Source: Caryophanales bacterium UBA1188
GTDB lineage: Bacteria > Bacillota_I > Bacilli_A > Izemoplasmatales > UBA1188
Direction of reading: 5' to 3'
NCBI GenBank assembly: GCA_002310135.1
Contig: DBYK01000001.1
Location: 124,001 to 188,000 of the forward strand
DNA: 64,000 nt
Under the pieces are notes generated by a model. The model was not told the origin of the DNA. It ran no database searches and worked only from the letters and a program-made list of their open reading frames with translations. The position numbers were made by a program, and so were the translations under genes. Below, piece by piece: positions 45,001-52,568 of this stretch (position 1 is its first letter; each line of letters begins with the position of its first letter).

Positions 45001-45075
45001 GTACACCTTCACGGACTCGAACCGTGGACCCACTGATTAAGAGTCAGTTGCTCTACCAAACTGAGCTAAAGGTGC
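44999..45075 (-). tRNA. tRNA-Lys (anticodon CTT)
   Basis: The cloverleaf reads acceptor GCACCTT/AAGGTGT (first pair G-U), D stem GCTC/GAGC, anticodon stem ACTGA/TCAGT with loop CTCTTAA (anticodon CTT), and T arm CACGG-TTCGAGT-CCGTG. The discriminator is A and CCA is encoded. A rho-independent terminator follows directly. Confidence 0.93.
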
Positions 45076-45153
45076 ATATTTTAGCCTTATATATTTTATG
45101 ATAAAAATATTTGTTTGTCAAATAAATAATAAATCATTTTAAACTAATAAAAA

Positions 45154-45180
45154 ATACTAGCCCGAATGAGGCTAGTATTC
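45154..45180 (-). terminator. Terminator of the rnf operon
   Basis: The 10-bp stem AATACTAGCC/GGCTAGTATT with a 7-base loop lies three bases after the rnfB stop codon and is followed by a T run on the minus strand. It shows that the short rnfB really ends here. Confidence 0.85.
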
Positions 45181-45183
45181 TTA

Positions 45184-45465
45184 TTATAAGTTCTCTTTTA
45201 TATATGATAATAGTTTTTCTTTCGCATCTCCCTTAATTACTGTACAACTATTACCATCTGATTCTTTATTAAATATTTTGTTTGCATATGCTTCACATCC
45301 TGGGTTCCCACAAGCGCCACAATTAGCGCCAGGTAGAAGATTGATTAGATTCTTTATTCTCTCATCTTCTTCTACATGGAATTTAGTAGAAACTAAGGCA
45401 ATTATAAAGCCTAGAAGAAACCCTATCAAAAGCATTACTAGAGTTGGGACTAATATTTCTATCAT
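45184..45465 (-). CDS. rnfB: Minimal RnfB-like subunit lacking ferredoxin domains
   Basis: RnfB normally accepts electrons from ferredoxin and has about 260-330 residues with several [4Fe-4S] domains. This one has 93: a membrane helix (about 5-26) and one Fes cluster domain with C49, C52, C57 and C74 in GANCGACGNPGCEAYA. The reading frame ends normally and a terminator follows at once, so it is not cut by the assembly. It overlaps rnfA by 4 bp at the end of the rnf operon. The missing domains mean ferredoxin must dock differently, or that a separate ferredoxin partner exists elsewhere. Confidence 0.85.
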   Translation of the reverse strand: MIEILVPTLVMLLIGFLLGFIIALVSTKFHVEEDERIKNLINLLPGANCGACGNPGCEAYANKIFNKESDGNSCTVIKGDAKEKLLSYIKENL

Positions 45466-46151
45466 TTTAAACCTCCAACAATATCATTGAAATTATCTTC
45501 GCTTGGTGCGTTTATATGAAGCACTATTGAATTTGTAGGAATAGGGAGTTCTTGATCAGAGTTCTTACTCTTAACGATTCCAACATATCTTGAAAAGATT
45601 ATAGCTAGGATAGATGCAGTAACTAAGGCAATTGGAATACCTTTCATCGCTTTTGGAACATTTCTTTTGTCTAGTTCTTCTCTTATAGTTGAGAAGATGA
45701 ACATAATGAGTAAGAAACCAAGGCCAGTTCCAAGTGCATATATAAGCATAGCTCCAAATGATAATGAATTTTGAACTGATTTAATAGCTACACCAAGGAT
45801 TGCACAGTTTGTAGTGATGAGTGGTAAATAAATGCCGAGTGACTTATAAAGTGATGGAACGAACTTTTTAATGATTATTTCAATTATTTGAACTAAAGAT
45901 GCGATAACTAAAATAAACACTATTGTTTTAAGATATACTAAATCGAATAGAACTAATACATAATTATAGATTAGCCATGTGACAGTTGTTGAAAGAATGA
46001 TTACTGCAACTACTGCTAAGCCCATACCTACTGCACTCTTTCTAGATTTAGATACACCTAAGAATGAACAAATTCCAAGGAATTGTGAAAGTATTACATT
46101 TTCAATTAGAATTGAAGATACGAGGAGTACTAAAATATCATTTATTGTCAT
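45462..46151 (-). CDS. rnfA: Electron transport complex subunit RnfA
   Basis: RnfA is a six-helix integral membrane subunit of the ferredoxin:NAD+ oxidoreductase that pumps Na+ or H+. The 229-residue sequence has ENVILSQFLGICSFLGVSKS near its N-terminus, holding one of the Cys residues that form the iron-sulfur site shared with RnfE, and ITTNCAILGVAI, holding another. A polar tail of about 30 residues ends the protein. It follows rnfE by 5 bp and overlaps rnfB by 4 bp. Confidence 0.93.
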   Translation of the reverse strand: MTINDILVLLVSSILIENVILSQFLGICSFLGVSKSRKSAVGMGLAVVAVIILSTTVTWLIYNYVLVLFDLVYLKTIVFILVIASLVQIIEIIIKKFVPSLYKSLGIYLPLITTNCAILGVAIKSVQNSLSFGAMLIYALGTGLGFLLIMFIFSTIREELDKRNVPKAMKGIPIALVTASILAIIFSRYVGIVKSKNSDQELPIPTNSIVLHINAPSEDNFNDIVGGLK

Positions 46152-46156
46152 AATTA

Positions 46157-46825
46157 TTACTTAGCCTCCTTTTTCATTTCTTTAGATTTTTCTTCCTTTT
46201 TATTTTTGATTGCTTGAATAATCGCAAGAATTAATCCAAGAACCATAAATGCTCCAGCACTTGTTGTAAAGAATGGGATAGGTGTTATTCCTATAAATGT
46301 GAATAAGCCATTTAAATCTAGAACTAGATTACCCCAAATAGTTATTGTTCCATTTCCTAAAAATTCTCTTATTAAAGAAATAATAATTATTGCGAAAGAA
46401 TATCCAAGTCCCATAGAAATTCCATCAATCACACTATCACCTACACTATTTTTAGATGCGAATGCTTCCGCTCTTCCAAGCACTATACAGTTTACAGTGA
46501 TTAGTGAGATAAATACTCCAAGTGAATTAAATAATTCTGGCAAGAATGCTTGCATAAGCATCTCAACTATAGTAACTAGTGATGCAATAATGACAATATA
46601 TACTGCAATTCTTACAGGTTCTATTAGTTCTCTTAATTTCTTAGATGAGCTAATCAAAGATATAATTGTGTTACTAAGCACCATTACAAATAAGAAGGCA
46701 AGACTCATACCGAGTGCATTTTCTAGTGAAGTTGTAATAGCGAGAGCTGGACATGCCCCAAGGAGGAGTACGAATAAAGGATTTTCTTTAATAAAGCCTT
46801 TTAGGAAGTTATCTTTTTTATTCAT
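46157..46825 (-). CDS. rnfE: Electron transport complex subunit RnfE
   Basis: RnfE is the paralogue of RnfA and, with it, forms the core membrane pair. The 222 residues have FVLLLGACPALAITTSLENALGMS and LITVNCIVLGRAEAFAS, each carrying one of the conserved Cys, and about six hydrophobic segments. A lysine-rich tail (KNKKEEKSKEMKKEAK) closes it. It lies 12 bp after rnfG in the rnfC-D-G-E-A-B order typical of Clostridia and relatives. Confidence 0.93.
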   Translation of the reverse strand: MNKKDNFLKGFIKENPLFVLLLGACPALAITTSLENALGMSLAFLFVMVLSNTIISLISSSKKLRELIEPVRIAVYIVIIASLVTIVEMLMQAFLPELFNSLGVFISLITVNCIVLGRAEAFASKNSVGDSVIDGISMGLGYSFAIIIISLIREFLGNGTITIWGNLVLDLNGLFTFIGITPIPFFTTSAGAFMVLGLILAIIQAIKNKKEEKSKEMKKEAK

Positions 46826-46837
46826 TTTTATACCTCC

Positions 46838-47353
46838 TTACATATCTAAGTGTGAATAATATAAAGCAATATTGAAACACTTTCTTACCGCTTTACTAGA
46901 CACACTTGAACCAGCTAATTTATCAAACTCATCTAGATTCTTTTTACCTGTCATATTGAAATCGTGGGCTTTAATATCACCTTTAGTTTCTTGGCTTGAG
47001 ATGACTTTATAACCAACAATTTCATAAGATGAATTAACACATATCATCATCCTTATAGTTGATGCATATCCTGTAACATCTATTGTATAGATACAATAAA
47101 TAGTAGATGCATCTTCTTTAGAAGTAACTTTTAATATAGATACTATTTCTTTTTGTTCGCTATGTTCAATTTCTACAGAATCAAAAGTATTCATATCATA
47201 TTGAGGGCATACTTCTTTAATTGCTAGTTGAGCTTTTTCTTCATTTTGAATTTTAATGATTGGACCAGTGATCATATTCACAACTGACAACATAAGTCCA
47301 CATATTAAGGCGAATAGACCTAGAGTGAGGCCAGTAATAAGATTCTTTTTCAT
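46838..47353 (-). CDS. rnfG: Electron transport complex subunit RnfG
   Basis: RnfG has one N-terminal membrane helix (6-30) and an outward FMN-binding domain; FMN is normally attached to a Thr by the flavin transferase ApbE. The 171 residues end with AGSSVSSKAV (147-156) where the usual motif is SGATxTSxAV. The residue that takes FMN would be S152 rather than Thr, a rarer variant. The rest of the domain is present. No apbE lies in the window. It is in the middle of the rnf operon, 12 bp behind rnfD. Confidence 0.9.
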   Translation of the reverse strand: MKKNLITGLTLGLFALICGLMLSVVNMITGPIIKIQNEEKAQLAIKEVCPQYDMNTFDSVEIEHSEQKEIVSILKVTSKEDASTIYCIYTIDVTGYASTIRMMICVNSSYEIVGYKVISSQETKGDIKAHDFNMTGKKNLDEFDKLAGSSVSSKAVRKCFNIALYYSHLDM

Positions 47354-47365
47354 ATACTAAACCTC

Positions 47366-48499
47366 CTATAAAAATGAAATTATATTGTATAGGAATAATC
47401 CCATAAATATTACTAAGAATATAACTAAACCTGGAACTTCATTTTTATCAAGCTTACCATCAACTCTCATATGAATACAATATTTATTTATCACAAGAGA
47501 GAATATATTCATTGTGATGATTGAAGTTGCGACACCTTCTGGTAAGTTACCAACTAGTCTAAATAAGACAGTTAATACACCAAGCATCATTGCGTTCATG
47601 ATTCTTCCAAGGTTTGTCTTAGGCGATGTGACTGGTTCAGTCGCCATATATACAGCACCAAACATCAAACCACCTGATAGGATATTGAATGTTGGATACC
47701 ATATTCCTTGGCCTAATACTAAGCCAATAAATAATGTATTTAAGAATACTGTAGCCACATAAATTAGTGGAACTTTATAATCTATTACTTTTCTTACTGA
47801 TAGATATATATAACCAATAATACAGCATAGCGCACTTGTCTCAGCTAGAGATCCTGGCACACTTCCTATAAAGAAATCCAATAGGCTTCCAAAATTAGAT
47901 ACTGCATTTTCATATGTGATAGTCTCTAATGTTGAAAATTGGATTAGAGGAGTTGCGCCTGCATAAGCATCTAGAGTTTGTTCATAGACATTTAGGTATG
48001 AAGATGATACTTCACTTGAGAATGCGAATGCCATAAACGCTCTTCCCACTATTGCTGGGTTAAATATGTTTTGACCAAATCCCCCAAACAACATCTTTCC
48101 TACTACTTCACCAATAGTAATAGATAATAGGAGTATCCAAAACTTAATTTGTGGTGGAGATATTAATACTATGAAAAGACCTGGGAAGATTCCATATCCA
48201 ACTTTTAATTCTTCAATTAAATCTTTGAAAGATTTAATATCCTTCTTCTTCATTATATAAAGACATAAAGCTTCAAGGAGAAGTGAATAGATTGGTGATA
48301 CAACTAAAGTTAGAAGTGGATATAGTGCACCAAGCACATCAGTAGTTCCTTTAATTAAAGGGAATACTACATTCTTAAATATAGAATATAGAATAACTGG
48401 TGAAAGACCAATTAACAAGTCTACCATTATTCTTGTTGTAGTGTGATTATGATCTGCTCTTCTTAAATATGGAGCACTTGAAACTAAATATTTTTCCAT
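47366..48499 (-). CDS. rnfD: Electron transport complex subunit RnfD
   Basis: RnfD is an integral membrane subunit with about nine to ten helices and a covalent FMN. The 377-residue protein shows RIMVDLLIGLSPVI in the first helix, GGFGQNIFNPAIVGRAFM, and AGATPLIQFST, where T183 is the expected FMN attachment site. SGGLMFGAVYMATEPVTSP and the later helices are typical. The gene starts two bases after rnfC ends and is followed by rnfG. Confidence 0.95.
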   Translation of the reverse strand: MEKYLVSSAPYLRRADHNHTTTRIMVDLLIGLSPVILYSIFKNVVFPLIKGTTDVLGALYPLLTLVVSPIYSLLLEALCLYIMKKKDIKSFKDLIEELKVGYGIFPGLFIVLISPPQIKFWILLLSITIGEVVGKMLFGGFGQNIFNPAIVGRAFMAFAFSSEVSSSYLNVYEQTLDAYAGATPLIQFSTLETITYENAVSNFGSLLDFFIGSVPGSLAETSALCCIIGYIYLSVRKVIDYKVPLIYVATVFLNTLFIGLVLGQGIWYPTFNILSGGLMFGAVYMATEPVTSPKTNLGRIMNAMMLGVLTVLFRLVGNLPEGVATSIITMNIFSLVINKYCIHMRVDGKLDKNEVPGLVIFLVIFMGLFLYNIISFL

Positions 48500-48501
48500 A
48501 T

Positions 48502-49806
48502 CTATTTCCTCCCAAGTTTAAGAACCATATCTTTTGCTTTGCCTACTGCTTCTGTGAGTTCTATTCTCGATGGGCAAACAAATGAACATAATCCACATTG
48601 AATACATTTTGTTACACCTAATAGTTTTAATTCTTCTAAATTACCAACTTTAAGTTCTCTTCTTATTTCAAAAGGAGATAAGAAAGATGGGCAATAATCA
48701 GTACATCTTCCACAACCTAAACATTCAGGATGAATTTTACCTTTAGATTTATTGACGAGAAAGATTGCTGCACCAAGTGTATGTGTAGTCACAAAATCTT
48801 GGAAGAACATGGATTTTCCAGTCATAGGACCACCAGCAATTAAATTGATATTTGAAATATCTATTCCTTCTTTAATTCCTCCAAATAGTGGAATTAAATC
48901 ATTAATTTGTGTACCTATTTTTGCGATTACATTTCCTGGTTTTACTATGGCATCACCAGTAATAGTTAAATATTTTTTAGATGGTGGAATGCCGTATTTA
49001 AGAGTTTCTGCGAAACTATAACAAGTTGATGCATTAGATACAATTACACCAGCTTCTATAGGAAGGTTTTTATAAGTTCTTCCTGAGATAGTTTCTACAG
49101 TATATCTTTCCCAACCTGCAGGATAGACATCTCTTAATAATCTGATTTCCATATTGGAATCAAGCAAAGGTTTTAACATCTCAATAACAATGTTATTGAT
49201 GTCTTTATCTTTGATTGCGATTACACCATGATTACAACCCGCAGCTTTAAGAAGATATCTAAAGCCATAGATTAATTCTTGTGCATTATAGAGCACACAA
49301 GTATAATCACAAGTAATAAATGGTTCACATTCAGCTAAATTGATGATTACCATATCTACTTTTTCTTTAGTGCTGTATTTAACATATGCAGGGAAACCAG
49401 CACCACCCATTCCCACAAGGCCAGTCATCATCATCACATTGATGAGTTCTTCTCTAGTCATTTCATCTGGTTTTAAATTCAAGAATGTGTCTACTTTTTC
49501 TTCTTTAAAGTCGTTTTCAATCTCTATCATGTCAACGAGTTTATTAGAAGGATGCCACTTTTTAACTTTTCCTTTAATAGTACCACTTACTGGAGATAAT
49601 ATTGGGTATTTAAATCTACCTTCAACTTCCATTATGGCCTCTCCAAGCAAGACATGGTCTCCAATTTCTTTTTTAAATACTACTCCATTTGGAATAGATA
49701 AAGGAATGAAGACGCTTTTTGGTTTAAGGAACTCTTTTGGGCCTTGAGTTATAGACATTTCTTTGTAACCTTCGATATGAAGTTCTGGCAAACGTCTAGG
49801 TTTCAT
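48502..49806 (-). CDS. rnfC: Electron transport complex subunit RnfC
   Basis: RnfC is the peripheral subunit that binds NADH and FMN and passes electrons to RnfB. The 434-residue protein has MTGLVGMGGAGFPAYVKYS (FMN/NAD-binding glycine loop), INLAECEPFITCDY, and two [4Fe-4S] motifs near the C-terminus: CLGCGRCTDYCP and CIQCGLCSFVCPS. It is the first rnf gene, 14 bp after a chorismate mutase gene. Rnf links ferredoxin oxidation to NAD+ reduction and ion export, so this organism very likely uses low-potential ferredoxin metabolism. Confidence 0.95.
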   Translation of the reverse strand: MKPRRLPELHIEGYKEMSITQGPKEFLKPKSVFIPLSIPNGVVFKKEIGDHVLLGEAIMEVEGRFKYPILSPVSGTIKGKVKKWHPSNKLVDMIEIENDFKEEKVDTFLNLKPDEMTREELINVMMMTGLVGMGGAGFPAYVKYSTKEKVDMVIINLAECEPFITCDYTCVLYNAQELIYGFRYLLKAAGCNHGVIAIKDKDINNIVIEMLKPLLDSNMEIRLLRDVYPAGWERYTVETISGRTYKNLPIEAGVIVSNASTCYSFAETLKYGIPPSKKYLTITGDAIVKPGNVIAKIGTQINDLIPLFGGIKEGIDISNINLIAGGPMTGKSMFFQDFVTTHTLGAAIFLVNKSKGKIHPECLGCGRCTDYCPSFLSPFEIRRELKVGNLEELKLLGVTKCIQCGLCSFVCPSRIELTEAVGKAKDMVLKLGRK

Positions 49807-49820
49807 AAACCATTTCTCCT

Positions 49821-50075
49821 TTAATCATTCATTAATTCTTTACTGAGTTTAAAAATATAATCCATAAAAGACAAATATAAATCTTTATATTCAACTAAAT
49901 CACTAGATAATTTATTCTTCAAATAATCTTCTCTTTTTAGGTCAGTATATCCAAGATTTAATTCATCTTTAATAACTTTTACTTCTTTAATAAGATTCAT
50001 TCTTTCTATGAATAAATCTTTCATCTTTAAATCAACTTTTTCTATTTGAGATCTAACACTATCCAAACTACGCAT
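49821..50075 (-). CDS. Chorismate mutase (AroQ class)
   Basis: The 84-residue all-alpha protein fits an AroQ chorismate mutase: LDSVRSQIEKVDLKMKDLFIERMNLIKEV matches the first helix with its conserved Arg, Asp and Arg residues, and a KREDYL segment follows. It would convert chorismate to prephenate. No other aromatic pathway genes are nearby. It overlaps the thioredoxin reductase gene by 8 bp and precedes rnfC by 14 bp, so its operon position looks incidental. Short AroQ-like domains with other roles exist, hence moderate confidence. Confidence 0.7.
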   Translation of the reverse strand: MRSLDSVRSQIEKVDLKMKDLFIERMNLIKEVKVIKDELNLGYTDLKREDYLKNKLSSDLVEYKDLYLSFMDYIFKLSKELMND

Positions 50076-50862
50076 TTTTATATTCCTCTATTATTTTTAG
50101 AGCGCACATCATACCTTGATATACAGAAGATGCAACTTGGTGAACTCCATCAATCATATCACCTATCGCATACACCCCATTAATATTTGTCATATATTTT
50201 TCATCCACTTTCACATAATCTTTTAAGTCAAGCATAACCCCAAGAGTTTGAAGAAGTGATACTTGAGTAAGTGGAAGGGCTAAGAATAGATTATCGAGTT
50301 TAGTGTCTACTCCATTTACTATTACACCTTCTAAGAAGAAATCTCCATAAAGAGTTAAAGAATCATTAAATTCTATTTCTTCTATGTCTTTCGAATAGAG
50401 ACTTAATTCTTTATATATTTCTTCTTTATAAGGTGATATTCCAGAATAATATATCTTTCTATTCTTATAAAGAGGTGCGTCACAATGAGCGCATAAAGAA
50501 ACACCATTCCCTAAATATTTTTTAAATTTTTCATCTAACTTCTTTGAAGAGCCAATGGCTAAAATAATTCTTTTTGTCTCATAACTAGATAGAGTTGTCT
50601 TCACTATAAATTTATCTTCATTTAAAATGGTGATAACCTCTTCTTCTTTATGAAGAATTGAATTTTTATCTAATTGTTTAATTCCAATTTCATATAAAGA
50701 CTCTCCACTAGAATCTAAAAACCCATAATAATTATTTATGTGTGCGTTTTTGAGTGCTTTAGAACCATTAGATAAGACGAGGATATTTAAACCTCCTCTT
50801 TTTAAATATAATGAAGCACTTACTCCTGCAGGACCTGAACCAATTATTATGCAGTCAAACAT
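50068..50862 (-). CDS. Short thioredoxin reductase-like flavoprotein without NADPH motif
   Basis: The 264-residue protein has the FAD loop GSGPAG (8-13), LAIGSS, a redox pair CAHC (C124, C127), and the late FAD motif GVYAIGDM (229-236). Ordinary TrxB is about 310 residues with a GxGxxA NADPH-binding loop and an HRR motif after the CxxC; here that domain is shortened and reads RKIYYSGISPYKEE, with neither. It resembles ferredoxin-dependent or other flavin thioredoxin reductases of anaerobes. The trxA gene lies directly upstream with a 16-bp overlap, so thioredoxin is the clear partner; the electron donor is inferred to be ferredoxin. Confidence 0.85.
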   Translation of the reverse strand: MFDCIIIGSGPAGVSASLYLKRGGLNILVLSNGSKALKNAHINNYYGFLDSSGESLYEIGIKQLDKNSILHKEEEVITILNEDKFIVKTTLSSYETKRIILAIGSSKKLDEKFKKYLGNGVSLCAHCDAPLYKNRKIYYSGISPYKEEIYKELSLYSKDIEEIEFNDSLTLYGDFFLEGVIVNGVDTKLDNLFLALPLTQVSLLQTLGVMLDLKDYVKVDEKYMTNINGVYAIGDMIDGVHQVASSVYQGMMCALKIIEEYKNA

Positions 50863-51164
50863 TCACTGATGGCTCCTATTAGAGTATCTTTTTCTTGCAT
50901 GCCAACGAACATTTTGACTGGTTTAGAGTCTTTAAATATGAAGAATCTTGGAATAGATGAGATTCTATATTCCATAGCTAAGTCTTCGTGTTCATTCACA
51001 TCGACTTTGATAAAGTTGACTTTATCACCAAGTTCTTCTTCTATAGAATTAATTATAGGCATCATAGCCTTACATGGTCCACACCATGTAGCGTAGAAAT
51101 CAACGAATGTGACTCCTTTTTCTATTAATTTTTTAAAATTTTCATCTCTTAACTCTACTACCAT
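50847..51164 (-). CDS. trxA: Thioredoxin
   Basis: The protein of about 105 residues has the active site WCGPCK within FYATWCGPCK, the cis-Pro of SIPRFFIF and a normal thioredoxin fold length. It reduces disulfides and serves the peroxidase. The frame extends to 51197 inside rlmH, but GGAGG (51170-51174) five bases before the ATG at 51164 fixes the start. It overlaps the reductase gene by 16 bp. Confidence 0.95.
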   Translation of the reverse strand: MVVELRDENFKKLIEKGVTFVDFYATWCGPCKAMMPIINSIEEELGDKVNFIKVDVNEHEDLAMEYRISSIPRFFIFKDSKPVKMFVGMQEKDTLIGAISECLTA

Positions 51165-51177
51165 TTTTACCTCCATA

Positions 51178-51651
51178 TTATTTATGATAAATTTCATTAT
51201 TCATTATTTTATAAGCTCTATAGATCTGTTCTAAGAGGATTAATTTAAATAATTGATGAGGAAATGTCATCTTTGAAAAAGATAATTTATAATTTCCTCT
51301 TTCAAGTACTTTCCTAGAAAGACCTAATGAACCACCGATTACGAATGTTATGTTAGATGAATAGTTCACATTAATCCATTCTATCTTTTTAGATAACTCT
51401 ATACTTGTAAGTTCTTCACCTAATCTATCTAAGCATACAACGTATTCGTTTTTGATGTGCGACAAGATTCTATCACCTTCAATATCTTTGATGATATTCT
51501 CTTGTGCTTCACTTAAATCTTTACTCGCCTCTTCATCTTTGACTTCAATAAATTCAAGTTTTGTGAATTTATTTAATCTTTTTTTGTATTCATCTATACC
51601 ACATAAAAGATATGATTCTTTTATTTTTCCAACTGAGATTATTTTTATCAT
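51178..51651 (-). CDS. rlmH: 23S rRNA pseudouridine-1915 N3-methyltransferase
   Basis: RlmH is a small SPOUT enzyme that methylates pseudouridine 1915 in helix 69 of 23S rRNA. The 157 residues have IKIISVGKIKE at the start, VCLDRLGEELTS, ITFVIGGSLGLSR with the trefoil-knot SAM site, and the C-terminal SKMTFPHQLFKLILLEQIYRAY. All family landmarks are present. The gene overlaps xerC by 4 bp and is separated from the thioredoxin gene by the GGAGG site. Confidence 0.96.
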   Translation of the reverse strand: MIKIISVGKIKESYLLCGIDEYKKRLNKFTKLEFIEVKDEEASKDLSEAQENIIKDIEGDRILSHIKNEYVVCLDRLGEELTSIELSKKIEWINVNYSSNITFVIGGSLGLSRKVLERGNYKLSFSKMTFPHQLFKLILLEQIYRAYKIMNNEIYHK

Positions 51652-52568
51652 TTCTTTTTGTCTCCTTTTGGAAAAGCTTTTTCATATTCTTTAATTAAAG
51701 CTTCTTTTGAAACCTTAGTATAAATTTGGGTTGTGGATAAATTGGAATGACCTAAGAGTTCTTGAACCATTCTCACATCCATCCCATTATTTAAAAGATG
51801 AGTTGCGAAGGAATGTCTGAATGTATGAGGCGATATTCTAAGGTTTGAACTAGAATCTTCAATTAACCTATTTAAAATATCTCTTACACCTCTTGAAGTT
51901 AGTGATGTTCCTTTGAAGTTTAAGAATACTATATCGTTATCTAGATTATCACTCTTCTTTAAAAGATGAGGTCTAGATAGCGATAAATATTCCAAAAATA
52001 ATTCTTGAGTGTCTATACTCATTGGAACTAACCTATCTTTTGAACCTTTACCATGAACACTTATCACTCTATCATTAATATTGACATCTTTGATTCTTAA
52101 AGATGTAAGTTCACTCACACGAAGCCCACTTGAATATAAGAGATTAAATATCAATTTATCTCTTTTTCCAAGTTCATTCGATGTATCTATTGAACTGAAG
52201 AACTCATCAATTTCATTTTCATAGATGAATTTTGGGAGTCTCTTTTCAACTTTTGGAAGAGTGATATCAAAAAATGGACTAAAATCAATTTCCTTCTTTT
52301 GATTTAAAAAATAATTGTACATAGTTTTTAAAGACGATATCTTCCTTTGAATAGATTTAGGAGTATAAGTATCATATAAAGATGCGAGATACCATTCAGC
52401 AACTTGACTAGATGCTTCATTAAAATAGCCGAAATCTTCTCGTTCTAAAAATGAGATATAGTGCTCTATATCATTTCTATATGCGAGAATTGTATTATCT
52501 GAATATCTTTTTTCAACTTTTAAATAATTTAGAAAATCATTTAAAAATTCACTATTCTTCTCTTTCAA
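51648..52568 (-). CDS. xerC: Tyrosine recombinase XerC/XerD type
   Basis: This 306-residue recombinase resolves chromosome dimers at dif, or acts on other sites. The catalytic set is complete: R150, H248-x2-R251, H274 and Y283, within LLYSSGLRVSEL, SPHTFRHSFATHLL, LLGHSNLSTT and IYTKV. An N-terminal SAM-like core-binding domain covers residues 5-95. Length and location after trmFO match housekeeping XerC as in Bacilli rather than a phage integrase. The start overlaps trmFO by 17 bp. Confidence 0.92.
   Translation of the reverse strand: MKEKNSEFLNDFLNYLKVEKRYSDNTILAYRNDIEHYISFLEREDFGYFNEASSQVAEWYLASLYDTYTPKSIQRKISSLKTMYNYFLNQKKEIDFSPFFDITLPKVEKRLPKFIYENEIDEFFSSIDTSNELGKRDKLIFNLLYSSGLRVSELTSLRIKDVNINDRVISVHGKGSKDRLVPMSIDTQELFLEYLSLSRPHLLKKSDNLDNDIVFLNFKGTSLTSRGVRDILNRLIEDSSSNLRISPHTFRHSFATHLLNNGMDVRMVQELLGHSNLSTTQIYTKVSKEALIKEYEKAFPKGDKKK

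Noticed and set aside
45130..45184. Frameshift cutting the end of rnfB.
   Set aside because: A perfect terminator starts three bases after the stop codon and no Fe-S motifs appear in other frames downstream.
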